Source: Streptomyces beihaiensis
Lineage (GTDB): Bacteria > Actinomycetota > Actinomycetes > Streptomycetales > Streptomycetaceae
Reading direction: 5' to 3'
NCBI RefSeq assembly: GCF_026274175.1
Contig: NZ_JAPHNL010000257.1
Location: 1-49,739, forward strand
Length of the DNA: 49,739 nucleotides
A program made the position numbers and the translations under genes. Below, piece after piece: positions 38,423 to 47,167 of this stretch (positions are counted from its first letter, which is position 1; every line of letters begins with the position of its first letter). The notes beneath the pieces were generated by a model, which ran no database searches, was not told the DNA's origin, and saw only the letters and a program-made list of their open reading frames with translations.

Positions 38423-38464
38423 AAAGGCCGTCTGACCTGCGACGGAGCGAGTCGGGCGGCCTTT
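38423..38464 (+). terminator. Probable ancestral ychF terminator
   Basis: AAAGGCCG (38423-38430) pairs perfectly with CGGCCTTT (38457-38464) around a 26-nt partly structured loop. It lies just after the displaced ychF 3' end, as expected if the island separated the gene from its terminator. Confidence 0.55.
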
Positions 38465-39085
38465 GCGGTCCGCGCGCCCCGCCGAGGTCGTCAACCGGCG
38501 GACCCCGCTCAGCCGAACCGGCGGACGCAAGCGGCTCGCAGCCGCGCGCCGTCAGTGGGACGTCGTCGTCCATGTCCGCCTCGCGACACTCTCCGGTCTC
38601 ACCGGCGACCATGAACCCGAAGAACGCTGTAGGCGCCGATGGCCCCAGTCGGATGCGGGCGGGGCATTGGGCGGGGTTCAAGGGCAAGGCTTCATGGTGG
38701 CGTCGTCGAGGTCGGGAAACTCTCGTGCGGCCTGCGCGGCGGTTCGGAGCGAATCGCTCCGGGACGGCGGTGAGGTCGCGATTGACCTGTGGAGCCAGTC
38801 AGGCTCGGGCTCATACGGGGCGGCTGCTTCCCACGGGCCGCATACACGGAAGTCGTCACCGTTCAGGCGGCCCACATGTGGTGCCGTCCCAAGGCTCGGT
38901 GTTCGGGGGTGATACCGCCGTGCGGGGCGAGGGCGTCGGGAGGTCCAGCGTCGCTCCGGCCGGGCGGGTCTCGGCGGCCCGGGGCGAGCCGGTCGAGCGT
39001 GTCCTCGACGTCGTCGGCGTCCTGCCACCGGTCGCCCGGCCCACCCGCTGTGCCGTCTGCACTCGCCTCGTCCACGGGTTGTTGT
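38465..39085. other. Region without a convincing gene
   Basis: Several open stretches on the minus strand give plausible-looking peptides (for example RLNGDDFRVCGPWEAAAPYE around 38850 and RWQDADDVEDTLDRLAPGRR near 39000), but they are in different frames, short and unrecognised. It may contain a decayed gene. Confidence 0.4.
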
Positions 39086-39790
39086 CTACGGGTGGTACTT
39101 CTCGGCGATGGTCTCGGCCTTGCCCAGCGTGGAGTCCAAAGTGACCCGGACGGTCACCGCGCTGGTCTTCGCGGCCTTCTCCAACTGGCCGACGGTGCAC
39201 TTCGAGGTGCCATAGCCCTTGCTGTCCATGGTCACCTTGCCGTAGGTGTCGGAGCAGATCGCGGCCGCGCCGAGGATCCTGGTGGCGTTGGAGACCATGA
39301 ACGCCTGCTTGGTGCCGCCGTTGTCGGGAGTGACGATCAGCTTGCCGGGCGCCAGATAGCTCAGCTTGCCGACGAGCGTGCGCTGGTGGCCGTCGGAGCC
39401 GCGGCTCGGGCCGGAGGTGTCGACCGGCGGGCAGGTGCCGGTCTTCTCGCCGATGCTGTTGATCTCGGCGTTGGACCGCGGGTCACCCGCGTAGTTCCTC
39501 TGGTCGGTGCACTTCACTCCGGACGTCGTGGCAGCGCCCGGACGGGAAGCATGGGAAGAACCCCGGTGGCTCGCGGCGGACTTGGTGGTGGCGGGCCGGC
39601 CGGCGGCGTGTGCGGGGCCGGCGGTGGCGGAGCCGCCGGCAGTGGCGCTGGCCGTGGCCGTGGCCGATGGACCGGTGGCGGAAGAGGCATCCGAAGACGT
39701 CGCGTCTCCGGGCCCGCAGGCGGTCAGCGCGAGCCCCGCGGCGACCAGCACGGCCGCCGACGCTCCCCAACGGGCATTCCTGATACGCAT
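39086..39790 (-). CDS. Secreted lipoprotein of unknown function
   Basis: A 234-aa protein with a classical lipoprotein signal: basic MRIRNARW, a hydrophobic stretch, and lipobox LTAC at about 22-25. A ~65-residue Ala/Ser/Thr-rich linker leads to a folded domain from about GVKCTDQRNYAGD with several cysteines (CTDQ, CPPV, CSDT, CTVG), probably paired in disulfides outside the cell. Function unknown. The ATG at 39790 is preceded by GGAAGAGAG. Confidence 0.8.
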   Translation of the reverse strand: MRIRNARWGASAAVLVAAGLALTACGPGDATSSDASSATGPSATATASATAGGSATAGPAHAAGRPATTKSAASHRGSSHASRPGAATTSGVKCTDQRNYAGDPRSNAEINSIGEKTGTCPPVDTSGPSRGSDGHQRTLVGKLSYLAPGKLIVTPDNGGTKQAFMVSNATRILGAAAICSDTYGKVTMDSKGYGTSKCTVGQLEKAAKTSAVTVRVTLDSTLGKAETIAEKYHP

Positions 39791-40330
39791 GATGTCTCTC
39801 TTCCACTCTCGACGCTGTCCCCACCGGAGCAGGTGGCGGTGCGGCCAGCCCGGCCCCTTGCGAGGCGGCCCCCCGGCTGACATGTCGACCCTCGCACGGG
39901 CCGACCGCCCACGTCGTCGGCTGTTACAGCCGCGTAGCACAACGCCATACGCGTCCCGACAATCGGCACAAGAGCATCGCCCGGATGTGGGAACGGACCC
40001 TGCGACGCGTCCGTCCAGGGCGCGTTGATGCCGGACCGACGCCTCACGTACGCGGACACACCGGGGGTCAGGACCCGCGTCCGGCTGAGTTGAGCAGGTC
40101 ACGTGCGCAGGGGAGAGAGACAGAGAAGCCCGGCGGGGTTCGCCGGGGAAGACGGTCGGCGCCCCAGTGGCCCGGCTGATCACCTGGGACAGTGGGGCGG
40201 CCGACCTTCAGGTCATCCGTACCGCGCGGCGCGTCTGCGTCTGTCGACGCGGACCGGGCCACCTCGTCGGCGGGCAAGTGGCGCGGTGAGACGTGACGTA
40301 CAGGGACGCGCGTGCGGGTCCACGGCGGTC
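39791..40330. other. Gap between symporter and lipoprotein genes
   Basis: 540 bp with no convincing gene. It holds the lipoprotein promoter region and, nearer the symporter, a 7-bp GC hairpin (40129-40147). Confidence 0.5.
40129..40147 (-). terminator. Possible terminator of the symporter operon
   Basis: CCCGGCG (40129-40135) pairs with CGCCGGG (40141-40147); on the minus strand a pyrimidine-rich CTTCTCTGTCTCTC tract follows. It lies about 180 bp past the symporter stop. Confidence 0.45.
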
Positions 40331-41803
40331 TCAGACACTCACCGAGGCCGGGCTGAGCGTGGTGGTGGTGCGTCGGGTGGCGGCGGAAACGGCTGCCATC
40401 GCGGCGCAGTTGAGGATCAGAGCGATGACGCCCACGTTCAGGTCCTTGACCGCTTGGGGCAGGCCGGGCAGCAGGCTGCCCACGCTCGTGCCGGTGAGCG
40501 TCACCACGATGACCGCCGCGACTCCGACGATCATGCCGGCCGCGGCCCCCTGCTTGGTCACCAGCTGACGTGGTGCCAGGCTCGCCAGCAGGGCGGGGAA
40601 GAGCTGGGTCACGAGGGCGTACCCCATCAGGAGCAGGGAGACCAGCGAACTGCCGCCGTTGAGGGCGAAGTACAGCGAGATCAAAGCGATCACCGGCACC
40701 AGCCTCTTGGCGAGGCGGGCGGTGTCCGCGTCGCTGCTCGCGGGGCGGGCGAGCTGGTACACGTTCTTGGCCAGGCACGTGGCCGAACTCATCAGAAGCA
40801 GCGAGCCTGGTACGAGCGCCGTGAGCAGTCCGGCGCCGCCGACGACACCGACGAACCAGGGCGGGAACGACGCGGTGGTGATCCGCAGCAGCGACAGGTC
40901 GGTGTCCGAGCCCGTGAGCCCCGGCACGACGAGGATCGCGGCGAAGCCGACGAAGAAGACGAACAGCAGAACGAGCTGGTACAGCGGCATGAAGATGGCG
41001 TTGCGGCGGAACACCCGCTCGTTCTGGGCGCTGTAGGAGGCGCCGAACGTGTGCGGCCACATGTAGAAGCCGAGCGCCGACAGCAGCACGGTGGAGGCGA
41101 ACCATGCCGGGCTCATCCCGCTGGAGTGCAGGGTGAGGAAGTGCGGCTGGGCCGCGTCGACCTGGTGGAACATCGCGCCGATGCCGCCGAAGTAGTGCAG
41201 CGGCAGGTATATGCCGAGGATCAGGACGACGGCCAGGATGGCGATGTCCTTCAGCAGCGCGGTCCAGGCCGATCCGTGGATGCCGGAGACGGTCACGTAG
41301 AGCGTCAGCGCGACCGTGCCGATGACGATGGCCCAGTGCGGGGAGACGTGTCCGTACGAGGAGACCGAGACGATGATGCCCAGTCCCTTCAACTGAAGGA
41401 CGAGGTACGGCACCATCGCGACGACACCCACGAGCGCGACCAGTCCGCCGAGCAGCGGGCTTTGGAACTTCGAGACGAAGAAGTCGGACTGGGAGACCAG
41501 CCGGTGTTCCTTGGCGTATCGCCAGATCGGCGGCAGCAGCCAGTAGGAGATGACGTAGGCCAGTGAGGCGTAGCAGAGGATGTAGAACGCGGGCGCGCCC
41601 TTGCCGTACGCCCAGCCGGAGGCGCCGAGGAACGTGAACGTCGTGTAGATCTCGCCCGCGAGCAGCAGAAACACGAAGATCGTGCCGAAGCCCCGGCCGC
41701 CGACCGACCACTGTTCGAGGTCCATGTCCTTGCCTCGTCGGGCGCGGAGCCCCAGCCCCATCGAGGCGGCGAGGAAGACGAAGATGATGGCGAGCGCGGT
41801 CAT
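40331..41803 (-). CDS. Sodium:solute symporter, monocarboxylate permease-like
   Basis: A 490-aa SSS-family (SLC5-type) transporter with about 13 helices. It begins with a first helix followed by RRGKDMDLEQWSVGGRGFGTIFVFLLLAGEIYTTFTFLG, the SSS N-terminal pattern, and has AKNVYQLARP further on. Paired with a DUF3311 protein it resembles MctP-type uptake systems for pyruvate, lactate, acetate or similar short acids. ATG at 41803 overlaps the DUF3311 stop (41800-41803). Confidence 0.88.
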   Translation of the reverse strand: MTALAIIFVFLAASMGLGLRARRGKDMDLEQWSVGGRGFGTIFVFLLLAGEIYTTFTFLGASGWAYGKGAPAFYILCYASLAYVISYWLLPPIWRYAKEHRLVSQSDFFVSKFQSPLLGGLVALVGVVAMVPYLVLQLKGLGIIVSVSSYGHVSPHWAIVIGTVALTLYVTVSGIHGSAWTALLKDIAILAVVLILGIYLPLHYFGGIGAMFHQVDAAQPHFLTLHSSGMSPAWFASTVLLSALGFYMWPHTFGASYSAQNERVFRRNAIFMPLYQLVLLFVFFVGFAAILVVPGLTGSDTDLSLLRITTASFPPWFVGVVGGAGLLTALVPGSLLLMSSATCLAKNVYQLARPASSDADTARLAKRLVPVIALISLYFALNGGSSLVSLLLMGYALVTQLFPALLASLAPRQLVTKQGAAAGMIVGVAAVIVVTLTGTSVGSLLPGLPQAVKDLNVGVIALILNCAAMAAVSAATRRTTTTLSPASVSV

Positions 41804-42027
41804 GACGTGTGCTCCTCGGGCTGTGCGGACTCGGGGAGGGTGCTGCGATTGGCCGGGTCGAGCCGGTAGATGACGGCCATGGTCACCGAGATGAGCACGA
41901 CCCAGATGACCAGCCAGAAGAGGATGAAAGGCATGCCCAGGACGTAGGGCGTCACGCGGTTGGCGAAGAAAATGCCAACCAGTATCCCGACAAACGGGGC
42001 GACACCGAGCAAGTGGACGGACTTCAC
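41800..42027 (-). CDS. DUF3311 membrane protein, symporter partner
   Basis: A 75-aa protein with two membrane helices (HLLGVAPFVGILVGIFFANRV and MPFILFWLVIWVVLISVTMAVIYRLD), the usual DUF3311 layout. Such proteins sit immediately upstream of SSS symporters and are thought to be accessory subunits. GTG at 42027 has GGAGG about ten bases upstream. It overlaps the symporter by 4 bp. Confidence 0.85.
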   Translation of the reverse strand: MKSVHLLGVAPFVGILVGIFFANRVTPYVLGMPFILFWLVIWVVLISVTMAVIYRLDPANRSTLPESAQPEEHTS

Positions 42028-42204
42028 GGTAGGGGAACCTCCTGCGGCGGCCCGTGTGGCCGCCAGGGAAAGGTGTTCCGCCGTCTGCGGCGAGGTGTGG
42101 TGACGGGGCCGGTCGGGCGGGAGCGGGTGGGGTGCCTCCGCCGGGGGTCGGATCAGCGACCCTCGGCGGAGCGGCAAGCGGAGCGTCCTTTGTAACTTCC
42201 GTGT

Positions 42205-42224
42205 AGCGAAATATTGTTTTCGCT
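42205..42224. promoter_or_regulatory. AT-rich palindrome upstream of the symporter operon
   Basis: AGCGAAA (42205-42211) and TTTCGCT (42218-42224) flank TATTGT. It lies about 180 bp upstream of DUF3311 in an unusually AT-rich stretch (42190-42310) and probably marks an operator or promoter. Confidence 0.5.
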
Positions 42225-42287
42225 TAGGGGAATATATAGATTCACGCCGCGGTCGAGGTCAAGAGATTCGCGCGAACCCGCATAAAT

Positions 42288-42309
42288 TCGACATTTTGTT
42301 GAATGTCGA
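42288..42309. terminator. Hairpin at the end of the MMPL gene / upstream of symporter operon
   Basis: TCGACATT (42288-42295) pairs perfectly with AATGTCGA (42302-42309). On the minus strand ATTTATG follows, so it could terminate MMPL transcription, or act as an operator for the symporter genes. Confidence 0.4.
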
Positions 42310-42404
42310 CCGCTCCAATGCCGTCCCCGCCCGTGATGCTCCGGGCGGTCGGCCCCGACCCGGCAGGCGGTGCCAGAGCCTGCCGGTCTACGGGTATGTG
42401 TATG

Positions 42405-44591
42405 TCAGTCGTGGCTGAAGTGGATCCTCGGCAGTACGCGGCGCAGCCAGGCGGGGGTGTGCCAGGCGGCCCTGCCGGTGAGGCGGAGCAGTACCGGCAG
42501 CAGGACCAGCCGGACCAGCGCGGCGTCGAGCAGGACCGCGACGCCGAGCACGATGCCCATCTCCTTCGGCGGCAGCGGCCCCGACAGGGCGAAGGTGAAG
42601 AAGACGGCCACCATGACGGCCGCCGCGGCGAAGACGACGCGGCCCGAGTGGCCGAGTGCGGCGACCGCGGCGGTGCGCGGGCTGCCGGTCCGCTCGTAGT
42701 GCTCCTTGGCCGTGGAGAGCAGGAACACCGTGTAGTCCATGGCGATCGCGAAGATCATCGCGAAGAAGAAGACCGGAGCCCAGCCGTCCAGGAAGCCCTG
42801 CGGGGTGAAGCCGAGCAGTCCCGCGCCGTGGCCGTCCTGGAAGACGAGCCGGGCGGCGCCGAAGGCCGCGGCGGTGGCGAGCAGGTTGGTGACCGTACCG
42901 ATGAGCGCCACCAGCGGCGCCTGCAGGGCGATCAGGAGCAGCAGGAAGCCCAGGGCGAGGACGACTCCCATGACGAGCGGCGTCTTGGCGTCCAGTGTGC
43001 TCTGCAGATCCAGGTTCTCGACGGCCGCGCCGCCCACGAGCGCGCCGTCGGGCAGGTCGTGGCGGAGCGTGTCCACGGTTCGCGCGAGCGACGGGTCCGA
43101 CGGGTCCACCGCGGGCACGGCCTGAAAGAGCGTCAGGGCGCTGCCGTCCTGGGCCCGCTGCCCCGGCAGCACGCCCGCGATCGCCTTGTCGGCCTTCAGT
43201 ACCTGCTCGGCCCGCGCCGCGACACCGCTCGGCGTGACGATCTGCAGCGTGCCGGGCGCGCCGTCACCGAACGCCTTCTGCACGGTCTCGTACCCGACGC
43301 GCGAGGAGTCGTGGGGCGGGACGACGGTGATCGACGGCATCGCGGTACGCAGCCCGAGCACCGGCGCGGCGAGCGCGACGAGGACGAGCAGCGCGGGCAG
43401 GCCGTGGCGGACCGGGTGCCGCCACAGCCGTTCGCCCCAGGCGGTGAAGCGCGGCGAGGGCCCTTCGCCCGTGGCGGTCGCGCGGGCGAAGGGGAGCGAG
43501 GCCGCGTTGACCCTGGCGCCCAGGCGGCCGAGGACGGCGGGCAGCAGGGTGAGCGTGGCGGCGAGGACGAAGACGACGGCCAGCATGATGCCGAGCGCCA
43601 TCGAGCGGAAGGCCGGGGCCGGTACGAGCATCACCGCCGACAGGCTGACCAGGACGGTCAGTCCGGACAGCGCGACGGCCTTGCCCGCGGTGTCCATCGT
43701 CTCGGCGACGGCCCGCACGGGCGCGCCGTGCCGGGCGAGCGCGGCGCGGAACCGTACGACGAGGAAGAGCGCGTAGTCGATACCCAGGGCGAGCGCGAAC
43801 ATCATCGCGAAGTTCATCGCCCAGATGGATGTCGGTGTGAGGTGGTCGAGGAGCACGAGCGCGCCCGCCGACGCCGCGAGTCCCGCGATGGTCAGCAGCA
43901 GCGGAAGCCCGGCGGCCACCAGGGAGCCGAAGGCCAGGACGAGGATGGCCATGGTCACCGGCCACGACACCATCTCCGACTTCATCATCGAGTCGTGGTT
44001 GGCGGTGTTGAAGTCGCTCCACATCACCGACGAACCGGTCGCCGTGACCTGGATGCCGTGGCCCGACAGGTCCGCCAGGGGCTTCTTCAGGTCGTCGGCC
44101 GCCCTGACCATGTCGTTCGTGTCGGCGGCCGCCCCCGCCAGGAGGACGGCGGTCTTCCCGTCGCGGCTGATGGTCGCGCCCGGTTGTGGCGGGACGACCT
44201 GGGAGACGCGGGGGTCACCCTCCAGCAGGGCGGTCGCCTTGCCGATCACCTTCTGGGCGGCGGCGTCGGACACCGGCTTGTCGGAGGCGACGACGACCTG
44301 GAGGGCGGAGGAGGCGTTGCCCCCGAAGTGCTCACGGGCCAGTTCGCGCACCGTGACGGACTGCGAGCCGCTCGCCTGCCACCCGGCCCCGGCCAGCGCC
44401 GACGTCACCTGAGGGGCGAAGGCCCCGAGGCCCGCCACCACGGCCAGCCACAGCACCAGGACGAGGCGGAGGTGGGTGGTGGCCCCTACGCCGAGGCGTC
44501 CGAGGCGCCCCGGCGGCTTGGGCGGCTTCGTCGGCCCCTGTGGGCCGCGGGCGTCCGCCGTGGTCGCTGTCGTGGACGGGGTGGTGGTCAT
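42405..44591 (-). CDS. MMPL family transporter (RND superfamily)
   Basis: A 728-aa exporter with the duplicated MMPL plan: an N-terminal helix, an external domain (about 60-190), a helix cluster including MFALALGIDYALFLVVRFR, a second external domain (about 400-540), and a second cluster with MIFAIAMDYTVFLLSTAKE. The GIDYALF/AMDYTVF residues carry the proton-relay aspartates. Related proteins export lipids, siderophores or drugs. The start ATG lies downstream of a promoter bearing two CsoR-type palindromes, so expression may respond to metal or reactive sulfur/aldehyde species. Confidence 0.93.
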   Translation of the reverse strand: MTTTPSTTATTADARGPQGPTKPPKPPGRLGRLGVGATTHLRLVLVLWLAVVAGLGAFAPQVTSALAGAGWQASGSQSVTVRELAREHFGGNASSALQVVVASDKPVSDAAAQKVIGKATALLEGDPRVSQVVPPQPGATISRDGKTAVLLAGAAADTNDMVRAADDLKKPLADLSGHGIQVTATGSSVMWSDFNTANHDSMMKSEMVSWPVTMAILVLAFGSLVAAGLPLLLTIAGLAASAGALVLLDHLTPTSIWAMNFAMMFALALGIDYALFLVVRFRAALARHGAPVRAVAETMDTAGKAVALSGLTVLVSLSAVMLVPAPAFRSMALGIMLAVVFVLAATLTLLPAVLGRLGARVNAASLPFARATATGEGPSPRFTAWGERLWRHPVRHGLPALLVLVALAAPVLGLRTAMPSITVVPPHDSSRVGYETVQKAFGDGAPGTLQIVTPSGVAARAEQVLKADKAIAGVLPGQRAQDGSALTLFQAVPAVDPSDPSLARTVDTLRHDLPDGALVGGAAVENLDLQSTLDAKTPLVMGVVLALGFLLLLIALQAPLVALIGTVTNLLATAAAFGAARLVFQDGHGAGLLGFTPQGFLDGWAPVFFFAMIFAIAMDYTVFLLSTAKEHYERTGSPRTAAVAALGHSGRVVFAAAAVMVAVFFTFALSGPLPPKEMGIVLGVAVLLDAALVRLVLLPVLLRLTGRAAWHTPAWLRRVLPRIHFSHD

Positions 44592-44619
44592 CTCGGCTGT
44601 CTTCCTCTCGGCACACAGA

Positions 44620-44633
44620 TACCCCCGGGGGTA
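44620..44633. promoter_or_regulatory. CsoR/RcnR-type operator 1 (downstream of MMPL -10)
   Basis: TACCCCCGGGGGTA, a perfect 14-bp palindrome with a G-tract centre, located between the -10 and the MMPL start. Confidence 0.65.
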
Positions 44634-44644
44634 AGTTCCCGTGT

Positions 44645-44674
44645 AGCGTACGGGTTACCCCCGGGGGTATGCAA
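44645..44674 (-). promoter_or_regulatory. MMPL promoter with operator in the spacer
   Basis: On the minus strand, -35 TTGCAT (44669-44674) and -10 TACGCT (44645-44650) are 18 bp apart. The spacer is almost entirely the second palindrome. Confidence 0.6.
44656..44669. promoter_or_regulatory. CsoR/RcnR-type operator 2 (in promoter spacer)
   Basis: A second exact copy of TACCCCCGGGGGTA, 36 bp from the first, lying within the -35/-10 spacer. Binding there would block RNA polymerase directly. Confidence 0.65.
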
Positions 44675-44719
44675 AGAGGGTGTGCGGGCCCTTGGCTCGG
44701 CGGTCCCTGGCCCGGCGGC

Positions 44720-44790
44720 CCACCGGTCCGTTGGCCCACCGGGCCGTTGGCCCCCTGGTCCGGTCCGTTGGCCCCCCGGTCCGGCGGGCC
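44720..44790. repeat. Imperfect repeats around CCGTTGGCCC
   Basis: CCGTTGGCCC occurs at 44728, 44744 and 44765 within similar 16-21-bp units, between the PLP enzyme stop and the MMPL promoter. Confidence 0.65.
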
Positions 44791-44816
44791 GCGCCCGGGA
44801 GGACGAGGGGCGCGCG

Positions 44817-45941
44817 TCACCCCTGTGCCGCGAGCCCCGACTTCAGGCCCGCCCCGCACAGCGGCACCACCGCGCTGCGGCCTGCCAGGGTCGCGCCCAG
44901 GGGGCCGCTCTCGCGGGTCGCCGCCCAGCAGGCCACGCCGGTCGACTCGACGTACAGGCCCTGCGAGGCGAGGTCGAGCTGGGCATGGCGGATCTGGTCC
45001 TCCGTCACCGTGTGGAAGGCACCGCCGGACTCGCGGACCGCGCGCAGGATCTGGCGGGCCCGGGGTGGGGCCGGGATCGCGATGCCCTCGGCGAGGGTGG
45101 GGGCCACCGCCACCGGTTCGGTCACGTCGTCCGCGCCCTGCTGCCACGCCCGCGCCAGCGGCGCGACCGCCGCCGCCTGGACGGCGTGCAGGGCGGGGCG
45201 GCGGTCGATGAGGCCGGCCGAGTGCAGCTCGGCGACGGCGAGGGCGGCGCCGAGCAGGAGCGTGCCGTTGCCGACGGGCACGACGATGACATCGGGCAGG
45301 CGTCCGCCCAGGTCCTCCCAGAGCTCGTGGACGTACGTCTTGGTGCCGTGCAGGAAGTACGGGTTGAAGACGTGACTGGCGTAGAAGACGCCGTCGCCGT
45401 CCGCCGCGGCGCGGGCGGCGCGGGCCGCCGCTTCCCGGCCGCCCGTGACCGGCTCCACGCGCGCGCCGTGCGCCCTGATCTGTTCGAGCTTCTTGGGTGA
45501 CGTGCCGTCGGGGACGTACACCGCGCACGGCAGCCCCGCGCGGGCGCAGTACGCGGCGACGGACGTGCCCGCGTTGCCGCTGCTGTCGGCGACGACGAGG
45601 TCGGGGCGCAGGTGGGCGGCGAGCGCGGTGAGCAGGACGGCGCCGCGGTCCTTGAACGACAGCGTCGGCATGAGGAAGTCCAGTTTGGCCGAGACGTCGC
45701 CGGTGAGCGGGACGAGCGGGGTGCGGCCCTCGCCGAGGGTGAAGTCCGGCCTGGGCAGCGGCAGGCACTCGGCGTACCGCCACAGTGAACCGGGCCGGTT
45801 CGTCAGGGACTTGAGCGGGGCCGGGGTGGGGTGGTGATCGAGGTCGAGCGGGCCGCGGCAGGCGGGGCAGCACCAGGTGAGGGAGGCGGAGGGGATGCGG
45901 GTGCCGTCGGTCGGGCAGTAGCGATCGGGGAGGGCGCTCAT
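44817..45941 (-). CDS. Threonine synthase-like PLP-dependent enzyme
   Basis: A 374-aa fold-type II PLP enzyme. An N-terminal zinc-ribbon-like segment (C9, C24, C25, C28) is typical of the threonine synthase-like group. The PLP lysine is K97 in TLSFKDRG, with the phosphate loop SSGNAGTS near 120-127. It could act on threonine/phosphohomoserine or another beta/gamma-elimination or replacement substrate; being separate from hom-thrB, it is probably not the housekeeping ThrC. ATG at 45941 follows TACCCT by seven bases in a leaderless layout and has no Shine-Dalgarno. Confidence 0.85.
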   Translation of the reverse strand: MSALPDRYCPTDGTRIPSASLTWCCPACRGPLDLDHHPTPAPLKSLTNRPGSLWRYAECLPLPRPDFTLGEGRTPLVPLTGDVSAKLDFLMPTLSFKDRGAVLLTALAAHLRPDLVVADSSGNAGTSVAAYCARAGLPCAVYVPDGTSPKKLEQIRAHGARVEPVTGGREAAARAARAAADGDGVFYASHVFNPYFLHGTKTYVHELWEDLGGRLPDVIVVPVGNGTLLLGAALAVAELHSAGLIDRRPALHAVQAAAVAPLARAWQQGADDVTEPVAVAPTLAEGIAIPAPPRARQILRAVRESGGAFHTVTEDQIRHAQLDLASQGLYVESTGVACWAATRESGPLGATLAGRSAVVPLCGAGLKSGLAAQG

Positions 45942-45954
45942 GGGGGAGAGGGTA
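45942..45954 (-). promoter_or_regulatory. Leaderless-type -10 of the PLP enzyme gene
   Basis: TACCCT (minus strand, 45949-45954) ends seven bases before the ATG; the intervening CTCCCCC rules out a Shine-Dalgarno. Confidence 0.5.
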
Positions 45955-46240
45955 GGCGGGGTGCGGCCGGTGCGGCCGGTGCGCCGGGGGTCGACGTGGC
46001 TCGTACGCACGGTCGATGTCTGGGTTGATGTGTGAATCCCGCACTACCTGGAGAAACTCACCCGGTAAAGCCCTTGGCGGCCGTCAGTCATCACATCGAG
46101 TGATTCTTTGGCCTTTGCTTGCACGGCTCAACTCACGGTTGTCACGCTGTTGCTGTCTGTCGATCAGGCAGTGTTCAGCCCGCAGTTGTTCGGTCTTGGT
46201 CCGTGGTTGTCCGGTGGGGGGAATTCGGTGGGAGTTGTCA

Positions 46241-46993
46241 GTGGCATTCGGTGAGCAGCCGGCGTACCTGCGCGTCGCGGGTGATCTCCGCAAGAAGATC
46301 GTCGATGGTTCGCTCCCGCCGCACACCCGCCTGCCTTCCCAGGCGAGAATCCGCGAGGAGTACGGCGTCTCGGACACGGTCGCCCTCGAAGCCCGCAAAG
46401 TGCTCATGGCGGAGGGACTCGTCGAGGGGCGCTCGGGCTCGGGGACGTATGTGCGCGAGCGGCCCGTGCCGCGCAAGGTGGCCAGGTCGGGATACCGGGC
46501 GGACGGCGGATCCACGCCGTTCCGCCAGGAGCAGGCCGACCCGGCGGCCCGCGGCACCTGGGAGTCCCGCAGCGAGCAGGAGGCAGCGGACGCCGCCGTC
46601 GCCGAGCGGCTCGGCCTGCGCCCCGGCGACCGCGTGATGTGCACCAAGTACGTGTACCGGGACGCGGGCGAGACGATGATGCTGGCCACGTCGTGGGAAC
46701 CGCTGGCAGTCACGGGGCGCACGCCCGTGATGCTGCCGGAGGAGGGGCCGCTCGGCGGCTGCGGCGTCGTCGAACGCATGGCGGCGATCGACGTGGTGGT
46801 GGACAACGTGACGGAGGAAGTGGCCGCCCGCCCGGGTCTCGCCGAGGAGTTGAGCGCCCTCGGCGGCGTGCCGGGGCATGTCGTCATCGTCATCCACCGC
46901 ACGTTCTTCGCCTCCGGTCGCCCGGTCGAGACGGCCGACGTCGTCGTCCCGGCGGACCGGTACCGGATCGCGTACCACCTGCCGGTGAAGTGA
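46241..46993 (+). CDS. GntR-family regulator with UTRA domain (HutC subfamily)
   Basis: A 250-aa regulator. The GntR winged helix is at about 3-75 (AYLRVAGDLRKKIVDGSLPPHTRLPSQARIREEYGVSDTVALEARKVLMAEGLVEGRSGSGTYV), and the UTRA effector domain covers the remainder (ERLGLRPGDRVMCTKYVYRDAGETMMLATSWEP, ending TADVVVPADRYRIAYHLPV). GTG at 46241 has GGGAG six bases upstream; the frame is open upstream without homology. It lies 174 bp before a nucleobase-type permease on the same strand and probably regulates it. Confidence 0.9.
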   Translation: MAFGEQPAYLRVAGDLRKKIVDGSLPPHTRLPSQARIREEYGVSDTVALEARKVLMAEGLVEGRSGSGTYVRERPVPRKVARSGYRADGGSTPFRQEQADPAARGTWESRSEQEAADAAVAERLGLRPGDRVMCTKYVYRDAGETMMLATSWEPLAVTGRTPVMLPEEGPLGGCGVVERMAAIDVVVDNVTEEVAARPGLAEELSALGGVPGHVVIVIHRTFFASGRPVETADVVVPADRYRIAYHLPVK

Positions 46994-47134
46994 CGGGCAC
47001 GGGCGCCGATAGCCGGACAGGGCGTCCGCGTCGCGTGACGACGAGTTAACCGGGGGAGGCGCCCCGTAACAGCGGGGCAATCCCGCGCCGCCCGGAATTG
47101 TCATGCACGGCTCCTACCTTCCTGCTGCGTACTT

Positions 47135-47142
47135 GGTATACC
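47135..47142. promoter_or_regulatory. Possible GntR operator before the NCS1 permease
   Basis: GGTATACC is an 8-bp palindrome in ACTTGGTATACCG, 25 bp before the TTG start, in the only AT-rich part of the intergenic region. GntR/UTRA sites often have a GTATAC-like core. Confidence 0.4.
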
Positions 47143-47167
47143 GCAGCCGGACGAACGGGAGCCGATC

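Noticed and set aside
38465-39085. Minus-strand coding genes of 70-140 codons
   Set aside because: The open stretches overlap in different frames, lack ribosome binding sites and have no recognisable motif.
44620-44669. TACCCCCGGGGGTA copies as transcription terminators
   Set aside because: They are loop-less palindromes lying in a promoter spacer and leader, and two exact copies at fixed spacing fit operators better.
42303-45500. A 1065-codon open frame on the plus strand across the MMPL and PLP enzyme genes
   Set aside because: It is antisense to two clearly homologous genes, rich in Arg/Gly/Ala with no domain motif, and is explained by third-position GC bias.
46994-47167. Thiamine or other riboswitch before the NCS1 permease
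   Set aside because: Only a short GC hairpin (GCCCCG/CGGGGC near 47071) is visible; conserved TPP-box sequences are not found.
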